From: Clostridia bacterium
Lineage (GTDB): Bacteria > Bacillota > Clostridia > Oscillospirales > Acutalibacteraceae
Assembly: GCA_900771085.1 (NCBI GenBank)
Contig: CAAGMR010000023.1
Coordinates: forward strand, 1-64,000
Length of the DNA stretch: 64,000 nt
Direction: 5' to 3'
Part shown: piece after piece, positions 51,688-61,172 of the stretch
Layout of the letters: every line of letters starts with the position of its first letter
Position numbering within the stretch: position 1 is the stretch's first letter
Made by a program: the position numbers and the translations under genes
The notes under the pieces: generated by a model
The model's input: only the letters and a program-made list of their open reading frames with translations
What the model was told of the DNA's origin: nothing
The model's database searches: none

Positions 51688-52983
51688 TCAGCCTGCTGAC
51701 TGAACTTCAGATGGACCGTCTGTAATAGGAACTCGTTTAATGTCACCGCCAAGAGCAGTGAATTTTTCAACGACATTTTCATATCCTCTGTCGATGAATA
51801 TTACGTTTTCTACTTCTGTATGTCCTTTTGCAGCAAGTCCTGCAATTATCATGGCTGCACCCGCTCTGAGGTCATCAGCCTTAACTGAACAGCCCTTAAG
51901 TTCTTCAACACCCTGAACAACTGCAAGCTTACCGTTAACTTCAATATGGGCACCCATTCTTGCAAGCTGATCGGTATACTTAAAGCGGCTGTCCCAAACG
52001 CCTTCAGTTACGATGCTTGTACCTTCTGCAAGGCAAAGAGCAGCAGCAATCTGTGGCTGCATGTCAGTCGGGAAGCCCGGATGAGGCATTGTCTTGACGT
52101 TGCATGCCTTAAGACGGCCTTCAGCAATAACTCTTACTGCATCGTCATAAGATTCAACATCTACGCCTGCTTCCACAAGCTTTGCTGTGATTGATTCGAG
52201 ATGCTTTGGAACAACATTCTTTACAAGAACATTACCGCCGCAGGCTGCAACAGCAGCCATATAAGTTCCTGCCTCAATCTGGTCAGGAATTATGGAATAA
52301 GAGCATCCGTGCATTTCGGATACACCGTGAATTTTAATTACGTCTGTACCTGCACCACGAACATCGGCACCCATTGAGTTGAGGAAGTTTGCGAGGTCAA
52401 CGATGTGTGGTTCCTTAGCGGCATTTTCAATGATTGTAAGACCTCTTGCCTTAACAGCTGCAAGCATTACATTCATTGTTGCACCAACAGAAACAACGTC
52501 CATGTAAATTGAGTTACCTGTAAGATGATCTGCCTTTGCACATACGATGGCATTCTCTTCAAGGTCAATGTTTGCTCCAAGCATTTCAAAGCCTTTGAGG
52601 TGCTGGTCAATCGGTCTTACGCCACCGAAGTCACAGCCACCCGGCATAGCTACTCTTGCGCAGGAGCATCTGCCAAGAAGAGCACCAAGGAAATAGTAAG
52701 AAGCTCTCAGGTGCTTTGTGAGTTCATATGGAACTGACTCTGACTTGATGAAAGTAGTATCAATCTCATATGTGTTCTTGTTTATAAGCTTTACCTTTGC
52801 TCCCATTTCATCGAGCATATAAAGCATATAGCGAACATCGGAGATGTCCGGGATATTTTCTATTACGCAAACACCCTCGGCAAGAAGAGTAGCCGGAAGG
52901 ATTCCAACAACAGAGTTTTTGGCTCCGCTGATTTCTACTTCGCCATTAAGTTTGTTTCCGCCATTAATAACAAATTTATCCAA
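51688..52983 (-). CDS. murA: UDP-N-acetylglucosamine 1-carboxyvinyltransferase
   Basis: A 431-aa enzyme for the first committed step of peptidoglycan synthesis. SGAKNSVVG at the start and the PEP-binding C117 in PGGCDFGGVRPID are visible. The loop after the cysteine is one residue longer than in the E. coli enzyme. Cys at this position implies fosfomycin can in principle react with it. It has its own promoter and a terminator. Confidence 0.95.
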   Translation of the reverse strand: MDKFVINGGNKLNGEVEISGAKNSVVGILPATLLAEGVCVIENIPDISDVRYMLYMLDEMGAKVKLINKNTYEIDTTFIKSESVPYELTKHLRASYYFLGALLGRCSCARVAMPGGCDFGGVRPIDQHLKGFEMLGANIDLEENAIVCAKADHLTGNSIYMDVVSVGATMNVMLAAVKARGLTIIENAAKEPHIVDLANFLNSMGADVRGAGTDVIKIHGVSEMHGCSYSIIPDQIEAGTYMAAVAACGGNVLVKNVVPKHLESITAKLVEAGVDVESYDDAVRVIAEGRLKACNVKTMPHPGFPTDMQPQIAAALCLAEGTSIVTEGVWDSRFKYTDQLARMGAHIEVNGKLAVVQGVEELKGCSVKADDLRAGAAMIIAGLAAKGHTEVENVIFIDRGYENVVEKFTALGGDIKRVPITDGPSEVQSAG

Positions 52984-53066
52984 GATTTACACCCCTAAGT
53001 AAAAATCTTAAGTAAATGAAAAATACAAAACTAATAATGGGCGCACTTCGCCCCAAAACAAACGTT

Positions 53067-53095
53067 ATTATATCATTATGAGTGTAAAATTTAAA
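53067..53095 (-). promoter_or_regulatory. murA promoter
   Basis: Minus-strand TTTAAA (53090-53095), a 17-nt spacer and perfect TATAAT (53067-53072). A small GC hairpin GGGCG-CACTT-CGCCC lies in the leader. Confidence 0.65.
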
Positions 53096-53251
53096 GGAAA
53101 TCAGCACACAAAGAACTCGTCAAAAATGAAAATCGTCATTTTATATATTTAGTACCAAAAAAACAAAACCAAATTTGTCGATTTGTTGACAAAAAAACTA
53201 AAACAACCCCCTGTTGTGTTTTTGTATCTGACAGATACTACATATGGTAAG
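53096..53251. other. AT-rich intergenic stretch upstream of murA
   Basis: Long A runs and repeated TGAC/GTCA half-sites are seen, plus TTGTCGATTTG (53175-53185), the same 11-mer as upstream of pckG. No gene is seen. Confidence 0.4.
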
Positions 53252-53280
53252 AAAAAGCCGGCTTCAAAATGAAGCCGGCT
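53252..53280 (-). terminator. Terminator of the murE-FemAB-RluA unit
   Basis: AGCCGGCTTC pairs with GAAGCCGGCT around AAAAT, followed on the minus strand by TTTTTC. It lies about 80 bp past the last stop codon. Confidence 0.85.
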
Positions 53281-53359
53281 AAAGGTTTTTATGGTTTTAT
53301 TTCATTTTTTCAGTTGTCCAGGCATAGTTTCCAACTTGAAAACAAAAAGAATCCATCAA

Positions 53360-54253
53360 TCATATCCGATTGATGAATTCTTTCATATCCCCCGGAAAAG
53401 GGGCTTCCAGTTCTATTCGTTCACCGGTAACCGGATGATTAAACCCGGCCCTGCCGCAATGAAGAGCGTGTCTCCTGATTGCGGGATGAGGAAGTCCGTA
53501 CATGGTGTCACCAATAAGCGGATTTCCGCAATGAGCAAAATGCACTCTTATCTGATGTGTTCTGCCTGTCTCAAGATGTATCTCCAGTAGAGAATATTTT
53601 TCTCCGGTTTTAAGCGACTTCCAGAATGTTCTGGCATAATCGCCTCTCTCGTCAACAACCCTGATTGTTTTGATGGGATCGGGTCTGAAAATCGGTGCGC
53701 AGATTTCGCCTTCACCAGATAAAGAACCCAGTACAATGGCGTAATATGTCTTATCGATATTTGCCTGCAATCTGTCTGCGGCATAAGGATTAAGCGCGCA
53801 TATTACTATGCCGGAGGTTCCCTTATCAAGTCTTCCCACAGCACGAAAAGTTGTTGCCTTTCCTTCTGCTGCGAGATGGTAACTTACAAGGTTTGCAAGA
53901 GTGTCTCCCTGATGGTTGTGAGATGGATGTACAGCCATCGTTCCGGGCTTTGTCACAACAAGGATGTCCTCATCCTCGTAAAGCACCTCCGGATATTCAT
54001 CCGGAGAAAAAGCACTGAGATCCGGCGGTTCGGGAACCGACTCCGGCGGATCGTCCGGTATGGTAACTGTCAGTACATCTCCCGCCTTCATCGGGTCGAT
54101 GGACCTTATGTGTTCCCCGTTGAGACACATTCCGTTTTCAACATTTTTAAGTCCTCTTATGAGTTTCGCAGAAAAACCCTTTTCCCCGCGAAGGAATGAC
54201 TGAACCGTAATTCCGTCAAACTCGGAAGGAATTATATACTCAAGAATTCTCAT
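53360..54253 (-). CDS. RluA-family RNA pseudouridine synthase
   Basis: A 297-aa enzyme with an S4-like N-terminal domain and the catalytic aspartate in GRLDKGTSG. The C-terminal ETGRTHQIRVHFAH and GDTMYG are typical. The exact target (rRNA or tRNA) cannot be told from sequence. It overlaps the FemAB gene by 14 bp. Confidence 0.92.
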   Translation of the reverse strand: MRILEYIIPSEFDGITVQSFLRGEKGFSAKLIRGLKNVENGMCLNGEHIRSIDPMKAGDVLTVTIPDDPPESVPEPPDLSAFSPDEYPEVLYEDEDILVVTKPGTMAVHPSHNHQGDTLANLVSYHLAAEGKATTFRAVGRLDKGTSGIVICALNPYAADRLQANIDKTYYAIVLGSLSGEGEICAPIFRPDPIKTIRVVDERGDYARTFWKSLKTGEKYSLLEIHLETGRTHQIRVHFAHCGNPLIGDTMYGLPHPAIRRHALHCGRAGFNHPVTGERIELEAPFPGDMKEFINRI

Positions 54254-55589
54254 GTGACTTCTTTCTGAGCATAAAGACGAGTTTCATCTTAAGATGCTTT
54301 GCGAATGGCATAAGTTCCTTGTAAATGAAATATCTGAACTTGTTTCCGACAAGGATGTATTCTCCTATGTACTCGGTATATTTTGCACCGAAGCTGAGCT
54401 TGAAGCTGTTGATTCCGACAAAGTTCTCTCTAGGTGAAAGAGGTCCCAGAGCGCCATCTGCCTCAGGTGTTTCAGGATTGTCGCAAAGAACATATCCGAG
54501 GTCATGGAAATCGCAGCCTGCTTCAATGCTGTCGCAGATACGAAGGTAGTTGAGATAGTGGCTTGAACGGGTATTGTTTCTTACGATATTGCGTGTTCCG
54601 CCAAATACGCAGGAAGCAAATCCACCATAACGGATAGTGAGACCACCCGCAACAACTATGCGTGCATCAGGCGCAATGTCCTTTGTCTCTTCCATACGCT
54701 GTTCATACTGCTTTGTATTCTTGTCAATGGCATCGATATCGTTGAGAATGCCTTTTTTCTTTTTCTCCGGAGCAGTTTCAAGTTTCTTTTCGAGTTCTGC
54801 CTTTTTCTCGAGACGCTCGTTCTGGAGTTTTGTATCAAGAGCCTTGTTGTAATAAACAAGGTTAATGTCTGTATAGTCAGCGAGTGTACCCATAAGTGTC
54901 ATAATGTACTCGCTGTCTCTGTTTACAAAGCTGTTTCTGTCAGAAGTATCACCCATTACAGACATGAAATCCTCAAGAACATCCGGTCTGTCTTTTATCT
55001 CGTCATATGTGAACTTCTCATGTTCAAGGCCACGGGACAGACCAACTCTAACAGAGTATCTGACGCCCTTTTCACAGCCTTTGAGAATCTTATCGGCAGG
55101 AATGAGGTCCCCGTTTTCGTCACGAAGAGGAATCATTGTCTGAACCGGATGCTTATATGTATAAGAATCAAGGTCTGTGTTAAGTTCATAGCCAAGAGAT
55201 GTGAGAAGCTTATGAGCATCATGACCTGCTTCTACACGCTCACCGTCAATACGGATTGGAACCGGTGGGTCGATAATTGTGCAGAAAGCGTTATGAGCTT
55301 TCATTTCTCCGCGGATAAAGTCAGTGAATTCTGTCTGGAGAGTCTCATTTGCAATGTCTGAAACAGTACCATATGGTACATACCAGAGCTTACCTGCGAG
55401 AGGAAGTTTTCTTTCGAGAACAAGACAGGAAAGTACTCTTTCGCCACTGGCATCAAAGCCGGAATAAAGATAAGGATTCCAGGCTGTTTTTACCTTTGGC
55501 CAAAGGGAGCACTGCTGATACTGACCTTTGTTATCGCTTACAAATTTATCAAAAGCGGCATAATCTGTTTCCGCTCTGAAATTATACAT
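54240..55589 (-). CDS. FemAB-type peptidoglycan bridge aminoacyltransferase
   Basis: A 449-aa protein of the Fem/lipid II aminoacyltransferase family, which adds amino acids from tRNA to the peptide stem. Two GNAT-like halves are separated by a Lys/Glu-rich coiled-coil (about 255-305), the helical arm typical of FemA. The C-terminus is basic. It lies 25 bp after murE in the same operon, which supports a wall role. Which amino acid is added is unknown. Confidence 0.88.
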   Translation of the reverse strand: MYNFRAETDYAAFDKFVSDNKGQYQQCSLWPKVKTAWNPYLYSGFDASGERVLSCLVLERKLPLAGKLWYVPYGTVSDIANETLQTEFTDFIRGEMKAHNAFCTIIDPPVPIRIDGERVEAGHDAHKLLTSLGYELNTDLDSYTYKHPVQTMIPLRDENGDLIPADKILKGCEKGVRYSVRVGLSRGLEHEKFTYDEIKDRPDVLEDFMSVMGDTSDRNSFVNRDSEYIMTLMGTLADYTDINLVYYNKALDTKLQNERLEKKAELEKKLETAPEKKKKGILNDIDAIDKNTKQYEQRMEETKDIAPDARIVVAGGLTIRYGGFASCVFGGTRNIVRNNTRSSHYLNYLRICDSIEAGCDFHDLGYVLCDNPETPEADGALGPLSPRENFVGINSFKLSFGAKYTEYIGEYILVGNKFRYFIYKELMPFAKHLKMKLVFMLRKKSHENS

Positions 55590-55614
55590 TTGATATGTCC
55601 CTCTTTCGATTAGT

Positions 55615-57111
55615 TTATAGTGTAATTCCGCGTTCCTTCAGAGACTCTTTTATGATGGCCTCTTCGTCAAACGGAAGCTTCTGTCCTTTAACTTTCATGA
55701 ACTTCTCATGACCTTTGCCGCAGCAGAGAAGCATGTCGCCCTTATCGAGCATGGCTACTGCATAGCTTACAGCCGCTTCCCTGTCGGGAATCTTTATGCA
55801 GGCATTCGGGTCTCCGCCTGCCTTTTTGTAGAAGTCCTCTATCTCATCGCAGATGGAATCCGGATCCTCATAGTTCGGGTCATCACTTGTAATAATTGTG
55901 AAGTCAGACATTTTTGCCGAAACTGTTCCCAGTTCCTCACGTCTGAGCTGAGCTCTGTCGCCAACCGAACCGAAGAGTGAGATAACTCTTTTTGGCTCAT
56001 AAGCCTTTACTGTTTCTATTATGCTCTCAAGGCTTAAGCCGTTGTGAGCATAGTCAATGATAATGCCAAACTCATCTGACATATAAACTATCTGCGCTCT
56101 TCCCGGAGCACGTACATTGCGAAGGCCCTTTGAAGCTTCTTCAGAGGAAATACCCATAAGTTCGCATACAGCGATTGTGGCAAGTGCATTCTGCGCTGAG
56201 AAAACGCCCGGGAGGCTTATCTCCGGAGAGCCCTCAAGACTTCCGTTTCTGAAAAGATCAAACTTTATGCCCATAAAGTCATCATACTTGGTCGGCACTG
56301 CATTCTTTGCACAGAGTTCATTGTCTTCATTGAAGCCATAGAAAATGGTTCTGCCTTTAACCTTTTCAAGCATGTCCTTTGAAGCAGGATCGTCACCGCA
56401 GGCAACCGCCTGTGTGCAGAGGTCGAAGAAAGCCTTTTTGAAACTGTAGTATTCCTCATAGCTTTCATGTTCATGACCTCCGATATGGTCCGGAGAAATG
56501 TTTGTGAAGACGCCGCAGAAGAATTCAACATCTTCCACTCTGTGCCATTTGACACCGAGAGAAGATACTTCTATTGCAACTGCTTTCACACCATCGTCTG
56601 CCATTGCTCTGAGGAGCTTCTGAGTTTCATATGATTCAGGTGTTGTATTGACCGTTGCAACCTTTTTATCCTTCCAGGTTGCGCCGGCTGTACCTATAAG
56701 TCCGGTTTCAATACCGCAGGCATTGAGCACGGACTGAATAATATATGTAATGGATGTTTTGCCTTTTGTACCGGTAATACCGATAACCTTAATATCGCCC
56801 GATGGATGTCCGAAGAATACATCTGACATCTTTGCAAGAGCGCTTCTGGTGTTGTCTGTAATGACAACGGCAGCGTCTTTCGGAATATCAAGGTCGTCAG
56901 CGTGATCGCGCTGAACGACGAATGCCCTGCAGCCCTTTTCATAGGCTCCCTTTATATATTTGTGGCCATCAACTTCTGCTCCAACCATGCAGACAAAGAC
57001 ATTGTCGGATGCCGCTTTTCTTGAGTCGTATACGATGTCTGACACTTCAAAACCGCTATCGAGATTGACCGTATCACACGAAAGAGTTGATATGACATCA
57101 CAAAGCTTCAT
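55615..57111 (-). CDS. murE: UDP-MurNAc-tripeptide synthetase MurE
   Basis: A 498-aa Mur ligase that adds the third residue of the stem peptide. The ATP motif is GITGTKGKTS near residue 118. The substrate-selecting motif near residue 410 reads DDPN rather than the DNPR of diaminopimelate-adding enzymes, so L-lysine or a similar residue is more likely. It heads the murE-FemAB-RluA unit. No clear promoter was found in the 110 bp upstream. Confidence 0.93.
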   Translation of the reverse strand: MKLCDVISTLSCDTVNLDSGFEVSDIVYDSRKAASDNVFVCMVGAEVDGHKYIKGAYEKGCRAFVVQRDHADDLDIPKDAAVVITDNTRSALAKMSDVFFGHPSGDIKVIGITGTKGKTSITYIIQSVLNACGIETGLIGTAGATWKDKKVATVNTTPESYETQKLLRAMADDGVKAVAIEVSSLGVKWHRVEDVEFFCGVFTNISPDHIGGHEHESYEEYYSFKKAFFDLCTQAVACGDDPASKDMLEKVKGRTIFYGFNEDNELCAKNAVPTKYDDFMGIKFDLFRNGSLEGSPEISLPGVFSAQNALATIAVCELMGISSEEASKGLRNVRAPGRAQIVYMSDEFGIIIDYAHNGLSLESIIETVKAYEPKRVISLFGSVGDRAQLRREELGTVSAKMSDFTIITSDDPNYEDPDSICDEIEDFYKKAGGDPNACIKIPDREAAVSYAVAMLDKGDMLLCCGKGHEKFMKVKGQKLPFDEEAIIKESLKERGITL

Positions 57112-57216
57112 CGGTTCACCGCTTTCTTAAAAAATCTGATACATCACGTGTTTAAAAAATGCTAAAAGAATTATAAATTTGTGCCAATAAGAAGTCAACA
57201 GATACCCGCTCTACGC

Positions 57217-57245
57217 TTGAAAAAGAGACACTCTAAATGTATAAT
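57217..57245 (+). promoter_or_regulatory. valS promoter
   Basis: TTGAAA (57217-57222), a 17-nt spacer and perfect TATAAT (57240-57245). A small hairpin ACCTTATC/GATAAAGGT follows. The leader is only about 35 nt, so there is no T-box. Confidence 0.85.
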
Positions 57246-57286
57246 ACACCTTATCTATGGATAAAGGTCATTTAGGAGGCAGTTAA

Positions 57287-59917
57287 ATGAATAAAGAACT
57301 GGCTAAAAGATATGACCCTTCCGAGTTTGAAGACCGTATTTACGACTTCTGGCTCAAGGGAAAATACTTTCATGCTAATATCGACGAAAACAAGCAGACC
57401 TATACTATTGTAATTCCACCACCAAACATTACCGGTCAGTTACATATGGGTCATGCTCTTGATAATACTCTTCAGGACGTCCTCATTCGTTACCACAGAA
57501 TGAAGGGCTTTGATACTCTCTGGATTCCCGGCACAGACCACGCTTCAATTGCTACAGAGGCAAAGATTGTTGAGGCTCTCAAAAAGGAAGGAATCTCAAA
57601 GCAGGATCTCGGACGTGACGGATTCCTTGAGCGCGCATGGGAATGGCGTGCTCAGTACGGCGGCCGTATTGTAGAACAGCTTAAGAAGCTTGGTTCTTCA
57701 TGCGACTGGGACAGAGAAAGATTCACACTTGATGAAGGCTGTTCAAAGGCTGTACGTGAAGTATTCTGCAATCTCTACGATAAGGATCTCATCTATCGCG
57801 GAGAAAGAATGATCAACTGGTGTCCTCATTGTAAGACAACAATTTCAGACGCAGAAGTTGAATACGAAGAGAAGGATGGTTCATTCTGGCATCTTCGTTA
57901 TCCTCTTGCTGATGGTTCAGGTTATCTTGAACTTGCAACAACCCGTCCGGAAACAATGTTCGGTGATACTGCCGTAGCCGTTCATCCTGACGACGAAAGA
58001 TATCAGCACCTCGTTGGAAAAACACTTATTCTCCCTATCATGAACAAGGAGATTCCGATTGTTGCCGACGAGTATGTAAAGATGGACTTCGGAACAGGTG
58101 TTGTAAAAATCACACCTGCACATGACCCTAATGACTTCCAGGTTGGTTTGAGACATGACCTTCCTGTTATCAACGTTATGACCGACGACGGTCATATGAA
58201 TGAAAATGTACCTGAAAGATACGTTGGCATGGAAACCTACGAATGCCGCAAGGCTCTTGTTGAAGAACTTGAGCGTGAAGGCTTCCTCGTAAAGGTTGAG
58301 CCAATGAAGCACAACGTTGGTACATGTTATCGTTGCGGCACTGTAGTTGAACCTCGTGTTTCAAAGCAGTGGTTCGTTAAGATGAAGCCTCTTGCAGAGC
58401 CTGCAATCGACGCTGTAAGAAAAGGCGAAACAAAGTTTGTTCCTGAACGCTATGACAAGACATACTACCACTGGATGGAAAACATTCAGGACTGGTGTAT
58501 TTCCCGTCAGCTCTGGTGGGGCCATCGTATTCCTGCATGGTACTGTGATGACTGTGGTGAGATTACTGTATCTCGCGACGATGTTACAACATGCTGCCAC
58601 TGCGGAAGTGAACATGTTCATCAGGATCAGGACACACTCGACACATGGTTCTCATCTGCTCTCTGGCCTTTCTCAACACTTGGCTGGCCGGACAACACTG
58701 ACGAGCTTCGTCACTACTTCCCTACCAACACTCTTGTAACCGGTTACGACATCATTTTCTTCTGGGTTGCAAGAATGATATTCTCATCTGTTGAACAGAT
58801 GGGTGAAGTTCCATTTGATACCGTATTCATTCACGGTATCGTTCGAGACGAACAGGGACGCAAGATGTCCAAGTCTCTCGGCAACGGCATTGACCCGCTT
58901 CTTGTTATTGATCAGTATGGTGCGGATGCTCTCCGTTTCATGCTCGCAAACGGTAACAGTCCGGGAAATGACATGCGCTATTCCGAGAAGAAGGTTGAAG
59001 CTGCAAGAAACTTTGCAAACAAAATCTGGAACGCAGCCCGTTTCATTCTCATGAATCTCGACGGTTCTGAAAAGTCTGCATATGTTCCAGACGTAAACGA
59101 CCTTGCAATTGAGGACAAGTGGATTCTTTCAAAGCTCAACACTCTTGCAAAAGAAGTAAACATCAACATTGACAACTATGAGCTCGGCGTTGCCGTAACA
59201 AAGCTCTATGACTTTATCTGGGACCTCTTCTGCGACTGGTACATTGAAATCGCTAAAATCAGACTTCAGCAGGGCGGCAAGGAAGCTGAAACAGCAAAGG
59301 CTGTTCTCATCTATGTCATGACAGACATCTTAAAGCTCCTCCACCCATTCATGCCATTCATCACAGAGGAAATCTTCCAGTCTATCCCTCATGAAGGCGA
59401 CACCATCATGCTCGAAAGCTATCCTGAGTTCACAGAGGCTCTCTGCTTCGAAACTGAGGAAAACGAGTTTGAACGTATTATGTCAGCTGTTAAAGCAATC
59501 AGAAACAGACGAGCTGAAATGAACGTTCCTCCTTCAAAGAAGGCTGCTGTTCATATCGACACCGAATTTGAAGACACTTTCAAAACAGGTACCGTATACA
59601 TGCAGAGACTTGCATATGCATCTGATGTTACCGTTGGCGGAACATTTGATGCTGAAGGCGCAGTAAATGTTGTTACAGCCGATGCAAAGATCTACATCCC
59701 TATGAACGAGCTTGTTGACTTCGAAGCTGAACGCGCACGTCTTCTCAAGGAACGTGAAAAGGCCGTTAAGGATCTCGAGTTCTTCGAAAGAAAGCTCAAC
59801 AACCCTGGCTTCGTTGCCAAGGCTCCTGCAGCAGTTGTTGAAAAAGACAGAGCGTCTGCAGAGAAGATTAAGGCACAGATTGCACTTCTTGATGAAAGTA
59901 TTGCAAAACTTGGTTAA
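57287..59917 (+). CDS. valS: Valyl-tRNA synthetase
   Basis: An 876-aa class I synthetase. HMGHAL (in PNITGQLHMGHAL) and KMSKS near residue 526 form the catalytic site. The editing domain, anticodon-binding region and C-terminal coiled-coil arm (about 805-876) are present. AGGAGG precedes the ATG. Single-gene unit with its own terminator. Confidence 0.97.
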   Translation: MNKELAKRYDPSEFEDRIYDFWLKGKYFHANIDENKQTYTIVIPPPNITGQLHMGHALDNTLQDVLIRYHRMKGFDTLWIPGTDHASIATEAKIVEALKKEGISKQDLGRDGFLERAWEWRAQYGGRIVEQLKKLGSSCDWDRERFTLDEGCSKAVREVFCNLYDKDLIYRGERMINWCPHCKTTISDAEVEYEEKDGSFWHLRYPLADGSGYLELATTRPETMFGDTAVAVHPDDERYQHLVGKTLILPIMNKEIPIVADEYVKMDFGTGVVKITPAHDPNDFQVGLRHDLPVINVMTDDGHMNENVPERYVGMETYECRKALVEELEREGFLVKVEPMKHNVGTCYRCGTVVEPRVSKQWFVKMKPLAEPAIDAVRKGETKFVPERYDKTYYHWMENIQDWCISRQLWWGHRIPAWYCDDCGEITVSRDDVTTCCHCGSEHVHQDQDTLDTWFSSALWPFSTLGWPDNTDELRHYFPTNTLVTGYDIIFFWVARMIFSSVEQMGEVPFDTVFIHGIVRDEQGRKMSKSLGNGIDPLLVIDQYGADALRFMLANGNSPGNDMRYSEKKVEAARNFANKIWNAARFILMNLDGSEKSAYVPDVNDLAIEDKWILSKLNTLAKEVNINIDNYELGVAVTKLYDFIWDLFCDWYIEIAKIRLQQGGKEAETAKAVLIYVMTDILKLLHPFMPFITEEIFQSIPHEGDTIMLESYPEFTEALCFETEENEFERIMSAVKAIRNRRAEMNVPPSKKAAVHIDTEFEDTFKTGTVYMQRLAYASDVTVGGTFDAEGAVNVVTADAKIYIPMNELVDFEAERARLLKEREKAVKDLEFFERKLNNPGFVAKAPAAVVEKDRASAEKIKAQIALLDESIAKLG

Positions 59918-59929
59918 AAGATTATAATT

Positions 59930-59970
59930 AGACCTCCCGTAGAGCAAATACGGGAGGTCTTTATTTTATT
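59930..59970 (+). terminator. valS terminator
   Basis: AGACCTCCCGTA pairs with TACGGGAGGTCT around a 7-nt loop, followed by TTATTTTATT. Confidence 0.88.
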
Positions 59971-59978
59971 TATTAGTG

Positions 59979-59987
59979 TGCTATAAT
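59979..59987 (+). promoter_or_regulatory. Extended -10 promoter of the trk operon
   Basis: TGCTATAAT: a perfect -10 box with a TGn extension and no good -35 box. In the leader, ATCTC (60016-60020) can pair with GAGAT of the ribosome site CGGAGATG (60025-60032), which could limit translation. Confidence 0.65.
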
Positions 59988-60040
59988 AGTCGTAATTATT
60001 TTGGGGTAGTAGGCTATCTCAAAACGGAGATGTTAAATTT

Positions 60041-60490
60041 ATGATTTTTAACAAGAAAGAACGAGTTATCATTATCGGCTGCGGACGCATGGGCGGCCGC
60101 CTTGCTACCGTAATGGCTGACAGGGGTTATCAGGTTATTGTTATCGATAACCGCCCGGAAGCTTTTTACAAGCTCCCGGAGAGCTTCGGCGGTATCCAGA
60201 TTCAGGCCGATGGTATCGACATTGATACATTAAAATATGCTGAGATTGAGGAAGCTTCTGTTTTCGTGGCTGCAACAGGCAACGATAACATGAACAGCCT
60301 GCTCGCTCAGGTAGCAGCTCGAATCTACGGTGTTCCAAAGGTTTATGTCCGCTTCGAAGATGCTGACAAAGAAAAGCTCATCAGGGGCTTTAACATTCAC
60401 GGCATCTATCCTTTCAAGCTTTCGGTTGCAGACTTCGAAGACAGTCTGTTCGGTAGCCACGATGAAGATGAGGAGGAAGATGCAGAATGA
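60041..60490 (+). CDS. TrkA-type RCK_N protein without C-domain
   Basis: A 149-aa protein that is only the nucleotide-binding half of a TrkA/KtrA subunit. The Rossmann motif GCGRMGGRLA and the acidic IDNRPE after it are intact. It ends in an acidic run (DEDEEEDAE) where a TrkA_C domain would be expected. The next gene encodes a second TrkA protein, overlapping by 4 bp, so the two probably form a mixed ring with TrkH. Confidence 0.88.
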   Translation: MIFNKKERVIIIGCGRMGGRLATVMADRGYQVIVIDNRPEAFYKLPESFGGIQIQADGIDIDTLKYAEIEEASVFVAATGNDNMNSLLAQVAARIYGVPKVYVRFEDADKEKLIRGFNIHGIYPFKLSVADFEDSLFGSHDEDEEEDAE

Positions 60491-61155
60491 GAATAGTTAT
60501 TGCAGGCGGCCGTACACAGGCTGACTTCCTTATCGACACACTTAACTCAAAAAGGCATAAATTGCTTATCATAAATGAAGATAAGCAGTATTGTGATTAC
60601 CTTTCATCAACACATCACTTCCCTGTATTCTGCGGTGACCCTTCAAAGTACTTTGTACTTGAAGAGGCAGGCATTAAGAACTATGACGTTCTTATAGCAC
60701 TCACCCACCGAGATGCAGACAACCTTGCAATATGTCAGTATGCAAAACGCTGCTTCGGCGTAAACAAGGTTATTTGTACAGTTGCAAACCCTAAGAACGT
60801 TGATGTATTCCGTCAGCTCGGAGTTACCAATGTTATCAGTTCAGCTCATATGGTTGCACAGTACATCACACAGGCAACATCCATCGAGAATCTCATCAAG
60901 ACATTCTCAATCGAGGATGAAAAAGTTGTTATCAGCGAAGTTATGGTTGAACCGGAATTCATGTGCGTAGACCAGAAAATTATGGATGTCGCACTTCCAA
61001 GTAATACCATCATCGGCTGCATTGTCAGAAAGTCTTCCGATATGCTTGTTCCTTCAGGTACAAGCACAATCAAAGCTTACGACAAGCTTTTCATTCTGAC
61101 TTCTCCTGAGAATCAGAAGAAAGCTATGGCAGCAATTACCAAAAGAAAAGACTGA
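60487..61155 (+). CDS. trkA: TrkA-type protein with RCK_N and TrkA_C domains
   Basis: A 222-aa protein. The Rossmann motif is degenerate: IAGGRTQADFL replaces the usual GxGxxG. The TrkA_C domain (about 140-222) is present and could bind a second ligand such as c-di-AMP, by family analogy. It is translated with its partner upstream and followed by trkH, as expected for a gating subunit. Confidence 0.9.
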   Translation: MRIVIAGGRTQADFLIDTLNSKRHKLLIINEDKQYCDYLSSTHHFPVFCGDPSKYFVLEEAGIKNYDVLIALTHRDADNLAICQYAKRCFGVNKVICTVANPKNVDVFRQLGVTNVISSAHMVAQYITQATSIENLIKTFSIEDEKVVISEVMVEPEFMCVDQKIMDVALPSNTIIGCIVRKSSDMLVPSGTSTIKAYDKLFILTSPENQKKAMAAITKRKD

Positions 61156-61172
61156 TCAGAGGTAACGAATAG

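Noticed and set aside
57246..57286. A T-box or other tRNA-sensing leader before valS, proS or thrC.
   Set aside because: The leaders of valS and proS are about 35-50 nt long and thrC is internal to an operon; none has T-box length or motifs.
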